Notes under the pieces: model-generated
The model's input: only the letters and a program-made list of their open reading frames with translations
The model's database searches: none
Told to the model about the DNA's origin: nothing
Source of the DNA: Phalacrocorax aristotelis
Lineage: Eukaryota; Chordata; Aves; Suliformes; Phalacrocoracidae
Length of the DNA: 64,000 nt
Reading direction: 5' to 3'
NCBI RefSeq assembly: GCF_949628215.1
Contig: NC_134281.1
Span: forward strand, 11,480,501 to 11,544,500
In this document: positions 12,129 through 64,000 of the stretch, piece by piece
Numbering within the stretch: the first letter of the stretch is position 1
Layout: each line of letters opens with the position of its first letter
Translations under genes and position numbers: made by a program

Positions 12129-12370
12129 CAATGTACCCACAAGTCAGGGAACGGCTTTGCTACAGTCTCTGCCTCAGAGAAATCTGCATTCTCCTACACG
12201 GCCAGAGGCCAATACTGCTCACAAACCTCACCCGTGCATTTCAGACCTCAGCCTCTGACCCCTGGCACCCCAGCATCAGGGGCAAGCTCCCAACACTGGC
12301 CCAGGAGCCACTTCCAGAGGTGACTAGAAGGAGCTATGGGCAGTTTGGTCCTCCTGGAGTCCAGGCAGCC

Positions 12371-53239
<40,869 letters not shown>

Positions 53240-53343
53240 GACGCCCGTCGGGGATCACGGAGTCCAGAGGGCAGCGACTGGCCGCTCCGAGGGCGGAGAG
53301 GAGCCGCAGAGCCTCGGCCAACACGTCACGGACATGGGGAAAC
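53240..53343 (-). other. SETD5: SETD5 5' UTR part of the start exon
   Basis: On the gene strand an acceptor, pyrimidine-rich with CCCCGGTAG, ends at 53344. The 104 bases from there to the ATG are GC-rich 5' UTR. The start context GGCGTCATGA has a purine at -3, and a TGA lies in frame 15 bases upstream, so this ATG is the first usable start in its frame. The UTR carries an upstream ORF. At least one further 5' exon must lie to the right. Confidence 0.8.
53255..53335 (-). promoter_or_regulatory. SETD5: Upstream ORF of 26 codons in SETD5 5' UTR
   Basis: A gene-strand ATG at 53335 opens a frame that begins MSVTCWPRLCG and stops at the TGA at 53255-53257. It is in the same frame as the main start, which lies 15 bases beyond that stop. 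The ATG context is weak, with C at -3. Such an element would be expected to lower main-frame translation or make it stress-responsive; this is an inference. Confidence 0.6.
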
Positions 53344-53869
53344 CTACCGGGGTAGAAAAAAAGCATTGCATCTCCGTTACAGGGTGAGGTCCCCCTGTAT
53401 ACCCCTAAAGAAGGCTTTCACAGCAAAAGAAAAGCAGAAATAGATTTCCATCAGTGACATGCTGAATCATTTTTCCTTCATTTTCATATGTGGTGCCAGG
53501 GAAGAGGTAGATGGTAGTAGTTTGGTGGTGTTTTTTGGTTGGTTGGTTGTTTTTGTTTTGGAGTTTTTTTTTGTTTGTGGTTTGCTTTTTTTTTTAAACA
53601 GTCTTGGATTGGCATGCAATGAGCTGCTCTGCCATAAAGCCGATAATGACAGTTTCCCCCTCCCCCAACTAAACTTAGGACTAATTATCAGATAAGCAAT
53701 CTATTAGCTCCTTCTGCATATAAGCAGCAGATGTCACCTATCACCCACAGCCCTTCATCAGCATTTCCTAACTCCTTCCCCAAACAAGTTGCAGGCAAAG
53801 CCCCATCTGGGAGGACAATGAGACAGAGCCAAGGTGGACTGAGCTGAGACCTCTCACTCAAGATCAGCC
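53344..53869 (-). other. SETD5: Intron upstream of the SETD5 start exon
   Basis: This short stretch contains a G/T-rich low-complexity run at about 53515-53597 on the plus strand. It would be the first intron if the candidate exon at about 53,885-54,100 is real. No coding sequence was seen. Confidence 0.6.
53515..53597 (+). repeat. G/T-rich low-complexity run
   Basis: The run reads as repeated TTGG, TTTTTG and poly-T blocks over about 80 bases. It is simple sequence lying upstream of the SETD5 start exon. Confidence 0.8.
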
Positions 53870-54230
53870 TGTATTTGCATTCACCGGGCGCAGGGCACGG
53901 ACGAGCGCAACCGGCAGAGTGGCGATCCCGGCGCCACCGACAGGCTCCCCATGGCAAGCGAGGTCCATCCTGGATTCTGCACCGATTACTCAGTCCGACG
54001 AGCCCTGACGCAGCGGGCCCCAACTTTCCGAAATCCCAGCTGACACCTCCCCGCAGCAGAGCCACGTCAGACATCTAGGCGCTCATGCATAGGCTGCTCC
54101 GATGAGAAAGACGGCGGGGCCATTGGCTCGGTGCAGGGAGCTGGGGTGAGTCACGGCGGCATCACGGGGCGCAGCCGCCGGCCGTGCTGGGGCTGGCAGG
54201 AAAGCCCGCGCCCAGGCTCCACCTTCCCTG
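53870..54230 (-). promoter_or_regulatory. SETD5: Candidate SETD5 promoter and first exon
   Basis: This patch is clearly richer in CpG than its surroundings. On the gene strand it has a CCAAT box (54122-54126), a CRE-like CTGACGTGG (54062-54070) and an octamer ATGCAAAT (53873-53880). A donor-like CCCG before GTGAAT lies at 53885, so a non-coding exon of roughly 54,100-53,885 could splice to the acceptor at 53344. No TATA box was seen. The real main promoter could equally lie further right or outside the window. Confidence 0.45.
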
Positions 54231-57200
54231 CTGACCACAGCATTCTGCTAAGGCAGCAAGCGAAATTGCCAATAAACGCCAACTTTGAAGGGTCGGGTGG
54301 CAAATGGAAGTGCAACGGGATCAGCTCCTTGTTATGTAAATAACCTTAATAACACAGACGTTCATAAAGGACCTATTATTCTACACAGCTCTAAGGAAAA
54401 CCCCCATAATACAGAGCAAGGCTGCATTTCAGCAAAGGTAGCTCCAAACCCAAAGAAAAACGGTGACAATTTAGCCACCCTCTCTGCATGTTAAACTTTA
54501 AGGGCAGCCTTGAGTAACTTTCTGCAGTCTTCCCCCAGCTCCAGCAGCGCGGATGAGCCAGTCTGTGCTCGCAGCCGGCCATCACATGCTCCCCAGCATC
54601 CCGGGGCCTCTGCCAGCAAACCCTCCTGGGCTACAGAGAAGTGGCGAGCCATATTTTCCTGTGGGTAGTGAATTTCTCACAGGGAACTGCCTTTGGACAC
54701 CATAGGCCAGCCATTGTTTAACACAAAAACCCCAGAAACACAAAAACACCCGCACACTCACTACAGGGACAAATGAAGGATGAGTGAGAGAGTCAAAAAG
54801 TTTAAATGCCACACACTGTATTGCCTTTTCCTGTCTTAAATGGCAGGCCCCTTCTCTTAGCACAAGGAAATATTTTCCTTCTCCAGTATATATCCCTAAG
54901 AGAAATCTTTCTGATAGTATGACAGGCATACAGCAAATTACAGAAGTAGCACACAAAGATTTTTAACTGGTCTGTGGCAATTCTCTGTAACGCCCCAAAG
55001 CAACCATCTTGCAGGGAGGTGGGAGATTAAAAAGAAAATAGGCAGGACTCAGCTCACAGGCAGCTCAAGCCCAAGACAGCGCAGGTGTCCTTGAGTGTGT
55101 TTTTTTGAAAAATAAAAAGAAAAATTAAAGGACCTTTAGGAAGTGTCGCATTTATCCTTTCTCATGCTTGTGACAATGACACCAGATGAGACAAACTACT
55201 ACTAAAATAAAGCTAAAAAGCTACAGACATCAATCCCTGCTTCAATCCAGTCACATAAAACCCTGGCAAAATATTAAAAGACCCAGGACAGGTTTCTCAG
55301 CATCTGAAGCACCCCTCCCCCTTTCAAGGGACATAGAAACCTTTCCCTGCCCCATAATATTTTTAAATACTTAGATTCCACGCCCCCTGCATTGATCTCT
55401 TGCCTTTGCCATGACCATACCCAGCTGGCAGCAGCCCAAGATTTCATCAGGACAAATTCCAGCCTCCTGCCTGCTTGTGACTCAGCAGAACCAGAGTTTT
55501 TCAGGTGTGGCTTCTGGACTCAAGCATCACAGAGTATCTGGTCAGTCCTGGGGTAACTGGGACAAATTTTCAGAGTTTTCAGCCACTTCTCATAGGAAAC
55601 CCTCCTTCCATCAATGCTGTACAAACACCAGACTGTTTCAGTAACTCCCACTTTTGGGAAAGAGACTACTGGAGAAATGTGAAATACCAAACAGAAAGGT
55701 TAGACAAGGCAAATTCCAGTTCAGTTGCTTTTGTGTTGACCCAGCAGTACTTGCCCAACCATCACCCATGCTCAGATTTTGCTGTTTGTTGCTGCTGTTT
55801 CATGTGTACTTTCAGCTCTGACAACATAACATTCAAAATGAATTGCTGAGATGAATCTCAAGTGCTGCCCAAGACCACATCACCTTCAGGCTAGACTGCA
55901 GTCTGGTCTTCATGAAACTTGGCCTGGTAACACCCAAAACATTAGCCTGCACAGAAAATACTGGTGTTGAGATCAAAACATTCACCCATCAAACTAGCTA
56001 GCTAATCTCCTGTATATACATACAATCCCCAAGCTCCTTCATCCCTTCCCCCCCCCAAAAATATACAGCTGTATCAGAGAAAAAAATTGCACCAAGTTCT
56101 TTCCAGTGCCACTGGAAGAAGTTTTCCTAAAATTCAAAGTCTAAATGAAAATTTGATGAGCTTCAGACCACAGCACAGACCTATCTTCCTTGTCATACAA
56201 TTCTTCTTGAAATCAAATGGAAACAGGAATTTTGATAGCTTAACAGGTAAGTAATACTTGGCTGGTTTTGAAAATGCAGGATTTAAAGATACATTTTGTT
56301 TTCCCATGTTTTACATCTACATTCCTTCCTCCTTAACCAGTTATACCAGTATAAAGACACCTGGTGCTCCCCAACAGCATCAAAACAGCCCAGATGAGCA
56401 GCCACCTGCACAGCCACCCCAGCACTGGTATCCCCGATTCTCACTTGGCACAGGTCACACACCAAGGGACTCACCCACCTTCAGACCAAAACCTTAAGTG
56501 GTTGCTTTAGCTAAAATGTAAATATATGCTATTCAATTATTTCAGATAACATCCTGTATCGACGGAAAGGACTGCAACAAATCTAAGCTGGCCAAGCAAT
56601 GGTTAGGCAACACCTGCTATAACATTGGATTTAATTTTCAAAACTCTGCTTAGGATGCAACAGCTGCAGTGCTGCATTGGCTCACTTCCACAACCACTGC
56701 CATCCACGTTACAAACAAAGCAGATGCAGAAAATTTACTGCTGGAAACTCTTTTCATTACTTGTGGTGTTAAAAGTCAGTATTAACAGGGACAATCAAGC
56801 ATGGTCAGTCAAACAGCTCACTAGAGCTTTCTCCTTCAAGATGTGGTTGTTCCTGTTTTTCACTAAGGTCCTGGTCTCACAGACACCTCCAGGCACCTGT
56901 GGTGGGCAACACTTGGTGACAGGCCCTACAAAATATTTGAGAGCTGTGAAAAACTTACCCCCCAACAAAAACCGTGGGTGCAGCCTCAGAGACTGCATGT
57001 GTTACCTAAATTCAGATGCCTGGACTCTGTCACTATTCAGTGCTGCTGCTCATGTGCTGCTGTAGAATCTCGGGGTGGGGGAGCACTCCCCAGCCACCCT
57101 CCCACAGTCATAGGCTCAAGGGGAAAGCAGCTACCAAGCAGGGGGAGGATGGAGACATTCAGCCCATTTCTCTGCAGTGTCAGCGCAGGTCTGCGAGTCT

Positions 57201-60200
57201 GCATCTACAAAGGACTTGTATTTTAGCACTATGCGCTGCTGAGAATGATAAGAAGGTAACACTGGTACAAAACACACCATGGACAATCTGAGAAAAGCCT
57301 CTTCTGATTATATACAACTTCAACATGCGTGCTAGGGCAGGGAGGATGGGGAAATCCCTTCTGCCTGCACTAATGAAGGCCACTTTTCACATATCTCTTG
57401 TTTGCAGATAGCAAAGGACAAACCAGTACTTCCTGTATGACTCCCCACACCTCCCAACAACTTTAGTTACTGAATTCCCAAAATTGGTTACAGACCCAAG
57501 ATTTCTGACAATCCAGGATTGCTGCCATCCAAATGATAACAACCATCCTCCTCCCCGTGCTTGGCAACAGGCCTGCAGGTCATCTATATGGGATAAGCTC
57601 CATATATAATGAGCTGCACATTATGCTCCCAAGCCATTACCAGTCACAAAACTCAAAGCACATTTTTCTCCTGCATCTCACACTGCCATAGGCCAATGCT
57701 GGTGGCAAACTGGAAACAGCAGCTCTGCCATGCAGCCTTTCTTGGCATCCTCTCCATTAACCTCATCTGGGGCAGAGCCAGCAAATTCTGACCGGTTCAC
57801 ACTTACGCTGTCATCTGCATCAGTAGCAAACCTCTCTGCAAGTGGAGCAGTATAAAAAATGTTAGCAGGCTTACGGATCCTGTTCATTCATCTTTTCCCC
57901 TAGAAGTTTCAGAATAGCCAAAATCTATAGGGCATCTAATGTAAACATTAAGCACTTCAATTACCGTATTGAAAACACCCTGTCTCATCAGCTGGTGCCA
58001 CCCAAATACAAGTACAGTCCACCCAAGTCCAATCAAGCACTGCCCGTTCTTTCCAGCACACCCATACACCTCATGTCAAGGGCAGATCCTCACAGAAGGG
58101 CAAGCACCTTTAGTGCAAACAGAATCGGATCAAGGGTTTCTGTGTTTAGAAAGGCTAGCTCAAAAATGCTTCTAATCCCCAGAATTTCAGACGTGCTGTT
58201 CCATAAGATCACCTACACAAAGGCAGGGGCACAGCAGACAAATCCTTAAGTCATTTAACTCCAACTTACTCTGAAACATAGATTCCTAAAAGTACTTGAA
58301 CTGTGCCTCAATCTGGCAATACAAATGCTTAGCTCTGCTCTGAAAAAAAAAAACTCGGTTCACTAAGCAGCAAGGAAACAGCTGTGCCAGTTTTAAAAAA
58401 TGAAATATTAACATGAGTATTTACTATTATCATTAGTACCATATGTAATTTGCTAGCTGACTGACAAAGCAAGACAGCAATCCATCCATCCCATGGGGTC
58501 TGGGAGAACTCAGGCCTACTCTACAACTGGAAGGATCAAAATAACAGGCAACACAAGTATTCATTACTAGCTACATACGGATACCGCGATAGGCAAATTA
58601 TTGACAAATGTAGTGCAATGGTTAAAGATGTATCCAGCTTATAGCTTTCTTAAGACTCTCTCCTGTTTTATAAGTGACTATATGCAAAAAGAATGCTTGT
58701 ATGTATACATTTGGTTTGGAGTTCATCTTGCTCTCTGGGATCTGGAGAACCATGATTTGCTAAGTGTGTCGGAAAGCACCAACCCAGCGAGACCTGATCC
58801 TGCTCACCATGCTGCACAAGACCCGGACTCAAGGATCAGGGAAAGGCAACAAAGCTGCTTTTAGGACACAGGTGATTTCAAACAGCTTTTGGTATCCACA
58901 GGCATCAGTCAAGTTGTTCCACACAAGATACGAAATCATATTAATGGCTCCCATTTTTCTTAAAGTACTTTACGGAAGCACTAGAAACTACCTCAACACA
59001 TGTCTACAAATACACCTACTTAGCTAAAGTCAGCATGATAACGCCATTCAGTGAAGGCTATGTAAGCCATGTTTAAACCTGCAGTACAAGCAAGTTAAAC
59101 TGATTTTGATAAAATTTGGTAAACAGCTGGAAAGTAAAAGTCTTTTGATTAAATTTATTTAAACTAAGTTTAAGCTATTTTAAGGAAACTTTCATCGTGC
59201 TCATCCATGGGATTTCATCATTTTATCTGATGAAGAAAACACCAATTTTAGTTAAACTCTTCTGCAAACTACACCCTAAGGAACTACAAACGATGACAGT
59301 GAGCAACTGAAAGAGATTAAACCATCAAGCAGAGAAATTACAAAATGCCTAGTCAAGTATTCTCAGCAACTGACCCAAGACTGCGGAGATTACTCAAGGA
59401 AAGCAAAAAGAATAGCTTCAAAACTTTGCTGCTGCTTCATCAGTCAAGAAGTTATGCAAAACCTCTTTGTTTTGCAGACAAAAAAGAGAAAATCCTGTGT
59501 TTTTCTTGTTGAATCACTAAGGATTTCAGGTATTATGATAAGAAACAAAATAAAAATTTACTAAGAGATCAAGGAAGGGCAGATAAGACTTTACTTCCAG
59601 AAATACCTTCTACAGGACAATCCAGCCACATTCTTTACAATCCAATACACTCCGGAGGTGGGGATGTCAGACAAGGGCTTGTTTGGACTTTCTTAAAACA
59701 TCTAATTTTCATCACGGAACCTTACTGGAAAGTGTAATTTATATCGATTTGAAATTGGTTGAAGAGTCATACATAAGGATAATTCCATAAACAAACACAT
59801 GCCAAATTAGAAAGGGGAAGCAAATTACAGGGTAGCGGCAATCCATGGTAGACCAAATTATTCTGAGGTATGTTTACGGGGAGGTGGCAAGCAGACACCA
59901 GGAAACTTTGCCTGCACCCCACGCTGATGACAAGGGACCCAGCTGCATTTGCGTGGTCTGCACACACAGTTTGCTGAGTAGAATGGTGATAGAGATGACG
60001 TTTTAAAGGAATTAGAACCTCAGTGTAAAGGGAAAATTACTATCCCAACAGAGAACTTCACATGAAAGTCCTCATGGCCCTTAAAGTTATGAACAGAGGA
60101 AATCTTCAAGAAAACTTCACAGGACAATATTTTGAAAATCTAGCAACCTGTAAGAAATTGCTAACACCTTAAAAATGGTAATCATCAAAATAAAAAATAA

Positions 60201-63200
60201 CAGTAATAGTGGAAGAATTCAGAAAAAACCGAAGACTCAGAAGAATTCTTGGTCACTTTCTATGCTAAGAACATTGGTTTACGTTGCCTCTACCTCACAG
60301 CATGACAAGGTGATAGCAAAGATGACAAATTCTTCAAATCCTGAAGCATTTAAAATTATATGTTCAAAAACAAAAGGAAGGTGACCCCCTGAAAACACTT
60401 TTATTTTTGCAAATACTGTTTTCTATTCTTTCCTGAAAGATATGCAGCAATACAAGAGTAAAAAGAATTATACATGAGACCCACAGAAATGATAATACAA
60501 AAAATACTGAAGTAAATGAAACAGGAAAGAGGAAAAACATCCCTCTCTTCTTTCAGTCCAACAAACTTTTGGTTTGGGACAGTCATGGGGTAAAATTATT
60601 CTGCAGTGAGGGGAACACATCCTAATTGCTGTGCTGGTTCTATGCTCTGAGATACTCGCTTTCTTTTCCCACGGCATGAAGGAGAACAGTCAAACCTCTG
60701 TATGTCACAAAAATAAGAAATTGCAAACTAAAAGGTTCAGAACCGGTATTTTGAGATTAAGGGCTTGACAGCTAACCTCCAGTGAATCCAGCTGTGGCAG
60801 CTGATGTTACTGCTGCAACTGTCCACTTTGCCAAAACAGCTGGCAGGAAGGAAACGTTGCCATGTCTCATCAAGTGCAGTTGATGGCAAGAAAACTGGAT
60901 TGAAAGCAGAAACAGGTAAAATACATATTCCCTTTTACATACTGTTATAGGGGCAATAAATTTCTGCAACAGCAGAGCAGACAACTAGGAACAGCAGCTC
61001 TAGAAAGCACCACTGCTCAGTTTGACACACTTTGTCCATATAAATCCTATGTTTCCAGACTCAAGAGGCCTCCCTACACCAGAAAATGGCTATGGTTAAA
61101 ATAAGACTCAAGATTAAATTAAATAATGTAAATGATACTGGTTTAATCCTAGCAGACCAGGGTGCTTCTTTGTTCTAGGTTTTGTTGTTTGTGAATGTAA
61201 TAGTACTCACATGAGTGGCTGTACCTGTGTAACTATTAAACTTTCCTAAGTGGACAAACCCTAAATTAAAAGGCCTGTCAGACAACACCCCCCCCCTCAA
61301 AAAACACCCACCACCTCTAGACCTTGAAATTGTGTTTTTAAGGCATTTCAGAGAAAAGCCTATACCCACATGCAAGGTCAGAGGTAAACAGAGCAATAAA
61401 GGGCAATAACTAGGATCAAATCCAAACCCAGAGAATTACAGTTCCCATGAGAATCTGGACAGTCCAGAGTCACGGGAAGTTGCTGAATATAGAAGGGGAA
61501 TCAGCAGAATTTACTGGCACTGAGCGGTGTCCTGAAGTTGCAACCAGTGGAAGGCTAACCACAAACAAGTTGCCAGGAGTAGGATTGCAACCTCCAGTCC
61601 TAGAATTGGAAAAAAGATTTCTCCATAATCCCACTAAATACTCTCTGCCTCGCAGGTCTGGCTGTACGTCCTTTATGCATCTATTTAAGGCCCTCACGTG
61701 ATGAAGGCTGCCTGCCTGGCCACTCCCAGCCGGGGCAAACAAGCCAGCTCCAGAGGAGACTCCAGCAGCAGCTTCCAAGGCAGACATTGCATCAGCCAGG
61801 TGTGCAGGAAGTGGCAGAGATAAAGCAGCTGTTGACGAAGGGGCTCTCGGACGGAGGCCGCTTCAGGAATCCCGTGGAAAGGACGACAGGAAGGAGAGAG
61901 ACGCTCTGCACACAGAACAAGCTTCATCAGCTTCAGAAAGCCTTTGTGCTGGGGCTCCGGACCTGGCCTTTCTCCCAGAGATGATGCAACACTAAGGAAC
62001 AAGGTCTGTGCCAGAGAAAACTATTCACAGGCTATGCAGATGGCAACGCGGCCAAAGGACCTTGAATCAAAACACGCCGGAGCCCATCCAGGCCTGGCGA
62101 GCACCCCCAGGCCTCCCTCCATGTCCCCCAGGATCCTCCAGTTCATGTTGCCACCTTGCTCCTAGCGCAACTATGGCTTCAGGCGGAACGAAGGACCTTA
62201 CGATAGCAAGAAAGTAGTAAAAGCGGGTTTTAAAAGTCCTGCAAAATTCACAGCTTGTCCTCTGATCTGTTGGAGGGAAAAGATGGGGGAGAGACTGAGC
62301 TCAAAGCCTCAAATCTCCCCGCCGGGGATCCTCCTGTCACCGCAGCTTGCCAGCGCATGCCTGAGCTCCCCAAACACGTACGGCAGCTCTCCGCTCGCCA
62401 GCAGCCTCGGCCCTGCTCTCACACACCAGGAAACCATGCAGGGACAGCCTGGGCAGCCATGGCAACATCAGAGTGTGGCAATTACGGAGCCACGGCTCCC
62501 AAGTGAAGGTTCAGCATTGCTTTCCATTACAGGGCTCATTTTGACCCTTCCCCCCTGCTAAAAACCATCACGAAATGCCCTCCCGTCTCCAGCCTGCCCT
62601 CTGCAGTTTGCAACTAGCGGGTTTTGCAGCCTTGCACCTGGGCTCGAGATCACACAAATACGTTTTTCTCTGCATTGTAAGAAAGTTACTCCAAGCTTAT
62701 GTAATGCTCTTGTGCTGCGTCCTGACAAACACCGGCTTGTCCAATGCGCCTCCAGTGGGAAGCCAGGCTATGAAGACACCTGCAACCTGCGCCGCACAGA
62801 GCAAGTCGGATCCATTTACTAATTGAGCTATGCAATCACCGAGAAGCATTAAAATCCAGTGAATTTTACATGGTAAATAAGGATTTCAGCAAGCTCCAGT
62901 ACTGTGGCAGGTTTCAGAGCTCAGCCCACTGCGCTGCCCCACCACATCCCCTTCTCAGGGCCATCTTTGTAGGAAACACCGCTGACTGTGGCACTTGCCC
63001 AGGCACCAGTGCCCAGCAGCATTCTTGGTCATTTAAGATGGTTCTGGGACCCCTAGAAAATTCCTACATTTCCTGCAGATCTACTTTTTCTGCTTAAGAG
63101 AGCAGAGTGAGTCAGTAGGACAGTGACAGAGAGTGATCACAAAGCCCCAAAGGCAGCATATCAGCCAAAAAGCCTTATTTCACCTTCTGGGGCTTCTACC

Positions 63201-64000
63201 TGCTTGCTGATCCTGACTCATGTTCAAGAGATATTCTTTACTGTCATTCACTTTTCTGGCTTATTGACATCGCATGTTGTGTTGTATTTTGGAAAGATAC
63301 GTGCTGATCCCAAAATGCTGGTACTACCGACATGGCAGCATGGCATGCCCTGGCTCTGCATGTTGGATCCTCCATGCACGGTGGATGTTCACCCAATTAC
63401 ATCGTTACAGTAGTCAGATTTACAGAATAAACCATCAGTAAACAACATATTGGACCATCAAGCTTTAAGGAATGTAAGTTTTGATAAGTTATTTTGATAG
63501 GTTTTTGGTAAAACAAGATAATCAAAGACTTGCTCTCACAACCACAGAGGAGAAGGTGTAACACTTATTCAGGAAGCTCCCAAATACCTGCTTCGTAACC
63601 ACTGGCAAGAAATGCAAAGCTCAGTGGTACGGACAGCACTGAGAGCCACAGTCACTTTTGACTAGCCCATTTTTTGTTAACAAAGTGAAAGGTAGATAAT
63701 CCAGTTGAACACATTTTCAAAGTAAATGCAGGTAACCAGAAATCAGCAGTCACAAACCTGCAACCAGTGACTGAAAAGAGACAAGTGTCACTTAAACCAG
63801 ATTTATTTCTGGTGACTTGCAGAAAAATTAGTCATTTCTTCCTTTGAGAGGAGCTTCTCTATGAGTGCACAACACTATAACCAACCACCTTTACTGCACG
63901 TGGGTGGTAACACCAGAGTACTACATCAAACAGTTGGCCAAGACTGCTTGCTGTGGAGCTCATGCAAAGGGATGCTGAGCAAGTGGTTCTGAAACACACC
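54231..64000. other. SETD5 5' flank or 5'-UTR intron, no gene recognised
   Basis: About 9.8 kb of mostly AT-rich DNA has no coding exon, CR1 copy or RNA gene that I can support. A moderately GC-richer section lies at about 61,690-62,560, without a convincing CpG cluster. C-runs occur at 56048-56056 and 61290-61298. Whether this is intron or intergenic depends on where SETD5 transcription starts. Confidence 0.6.

Larger units (their letters stand above)
10655..12370 (-). other. SETD5: SETD5 3' UTR
   Basis: The UTR runs from the SETD5 stop codon at 12371 leftwards to a minus-strand AATAAA at 10675-10680, about 1.7 kb. It contains a purine-rich tract at 12077-12128, seen as poly-T with interspersed C on the plus strand. 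No other strong minus-strand AATAAA was noticed before 10680, but a distal site is not excluded. Confidence 0.75.

Noticed and set aside
53688..54074. 128-codon minus-strand open frame taken as a separate protein
   Set aside because: No family resemblance. It sits in the candidate promoter/first exon and is better viewed as a possible upstream ORF.
57787..57825. Donor-like site before GTAAGTGTG with a 25-bp upstream segment as a SETD5 5' UTR exon
   Set aside because: The donor is good but the acceptor is poor, and there is no other support. It remains only a weak possibility.
61671..61700. TATTTAAGG and CACGTGA on the plus strand as a promoter
   Set aside because: No gene or exon follows on that strand, and both motifs are common by chance.

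Overview
This is vertebrate nuclear DNA, almost certainly from a bird. It carries several CR1 LINE fragments, the typical avian retroposon, recognisable by their reverse-transcriptase frame and by 3' tails ending in repeats of the ATTCTATGATTCT type. Genes are split into short exons by modest introns. Two protein-coding genes are recognised, LHFPL4 and SETD5. They lie tail to tail, the order I recall for the same pair on human 3p25. The species cannot be named from the sequence.

Region 1 to about 8,680 (+ strand) is the 3' part of LHFPL4 (GARLH4), a tetraspan partner of GABA-A receptors. Bases 1-6710 are its last large intron, holding a CR1 copy of about 1.7 kb (766-2465). The exon for the end of TM3 and all of TM4 is at 6711-6947. 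A very short C-terminal exon starts at 7168, and the C-terminus has two possible endings. The GC-rich 3' UTR ends near an AATAAA at 8656. The first coding exon or exons lie left of the window.

Region about 8,680 to 10,655 is the convergent intergenic gap. It includes an AT-rich island that may be a distal 3' end.

Region about 10,655 to 53,343 (- strand) is SETD5, a SET-domain chromatin regulator. I traced 23 coding exons from the start codon at 53239 to the stop at 12371. Splice sites and reading phase agree at every junction, giving about 1,484 residues with an optional 57-bp exon and about 1,465 without it. Two introns need GC-AG splice sites to keep the frame. There is a 39-bp micro-exon, a 57-bp cassette exon, and a further 60-bp in-frame exon candidate that I do not recognise. 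The protein has half a PHD finger, a SET domain whose NHSC motif reads as RRSC, a post-SET-like cysteine cluster, and a long basic and Ser/Pro-rich tail.

Region 53,344 to 64,000 is the 5' flank or 5'-UTR intron territory of SETD5. A CpG-richer patch at 53,870-54,230 with CCAAT, CRE-like and octamer motifs is a candidate promoter and first exon. No coding gene was found beyond it.

Nothing here looks like a new multi-gene system. The points worth a second look concern splicing and upstream-ORF architecture.
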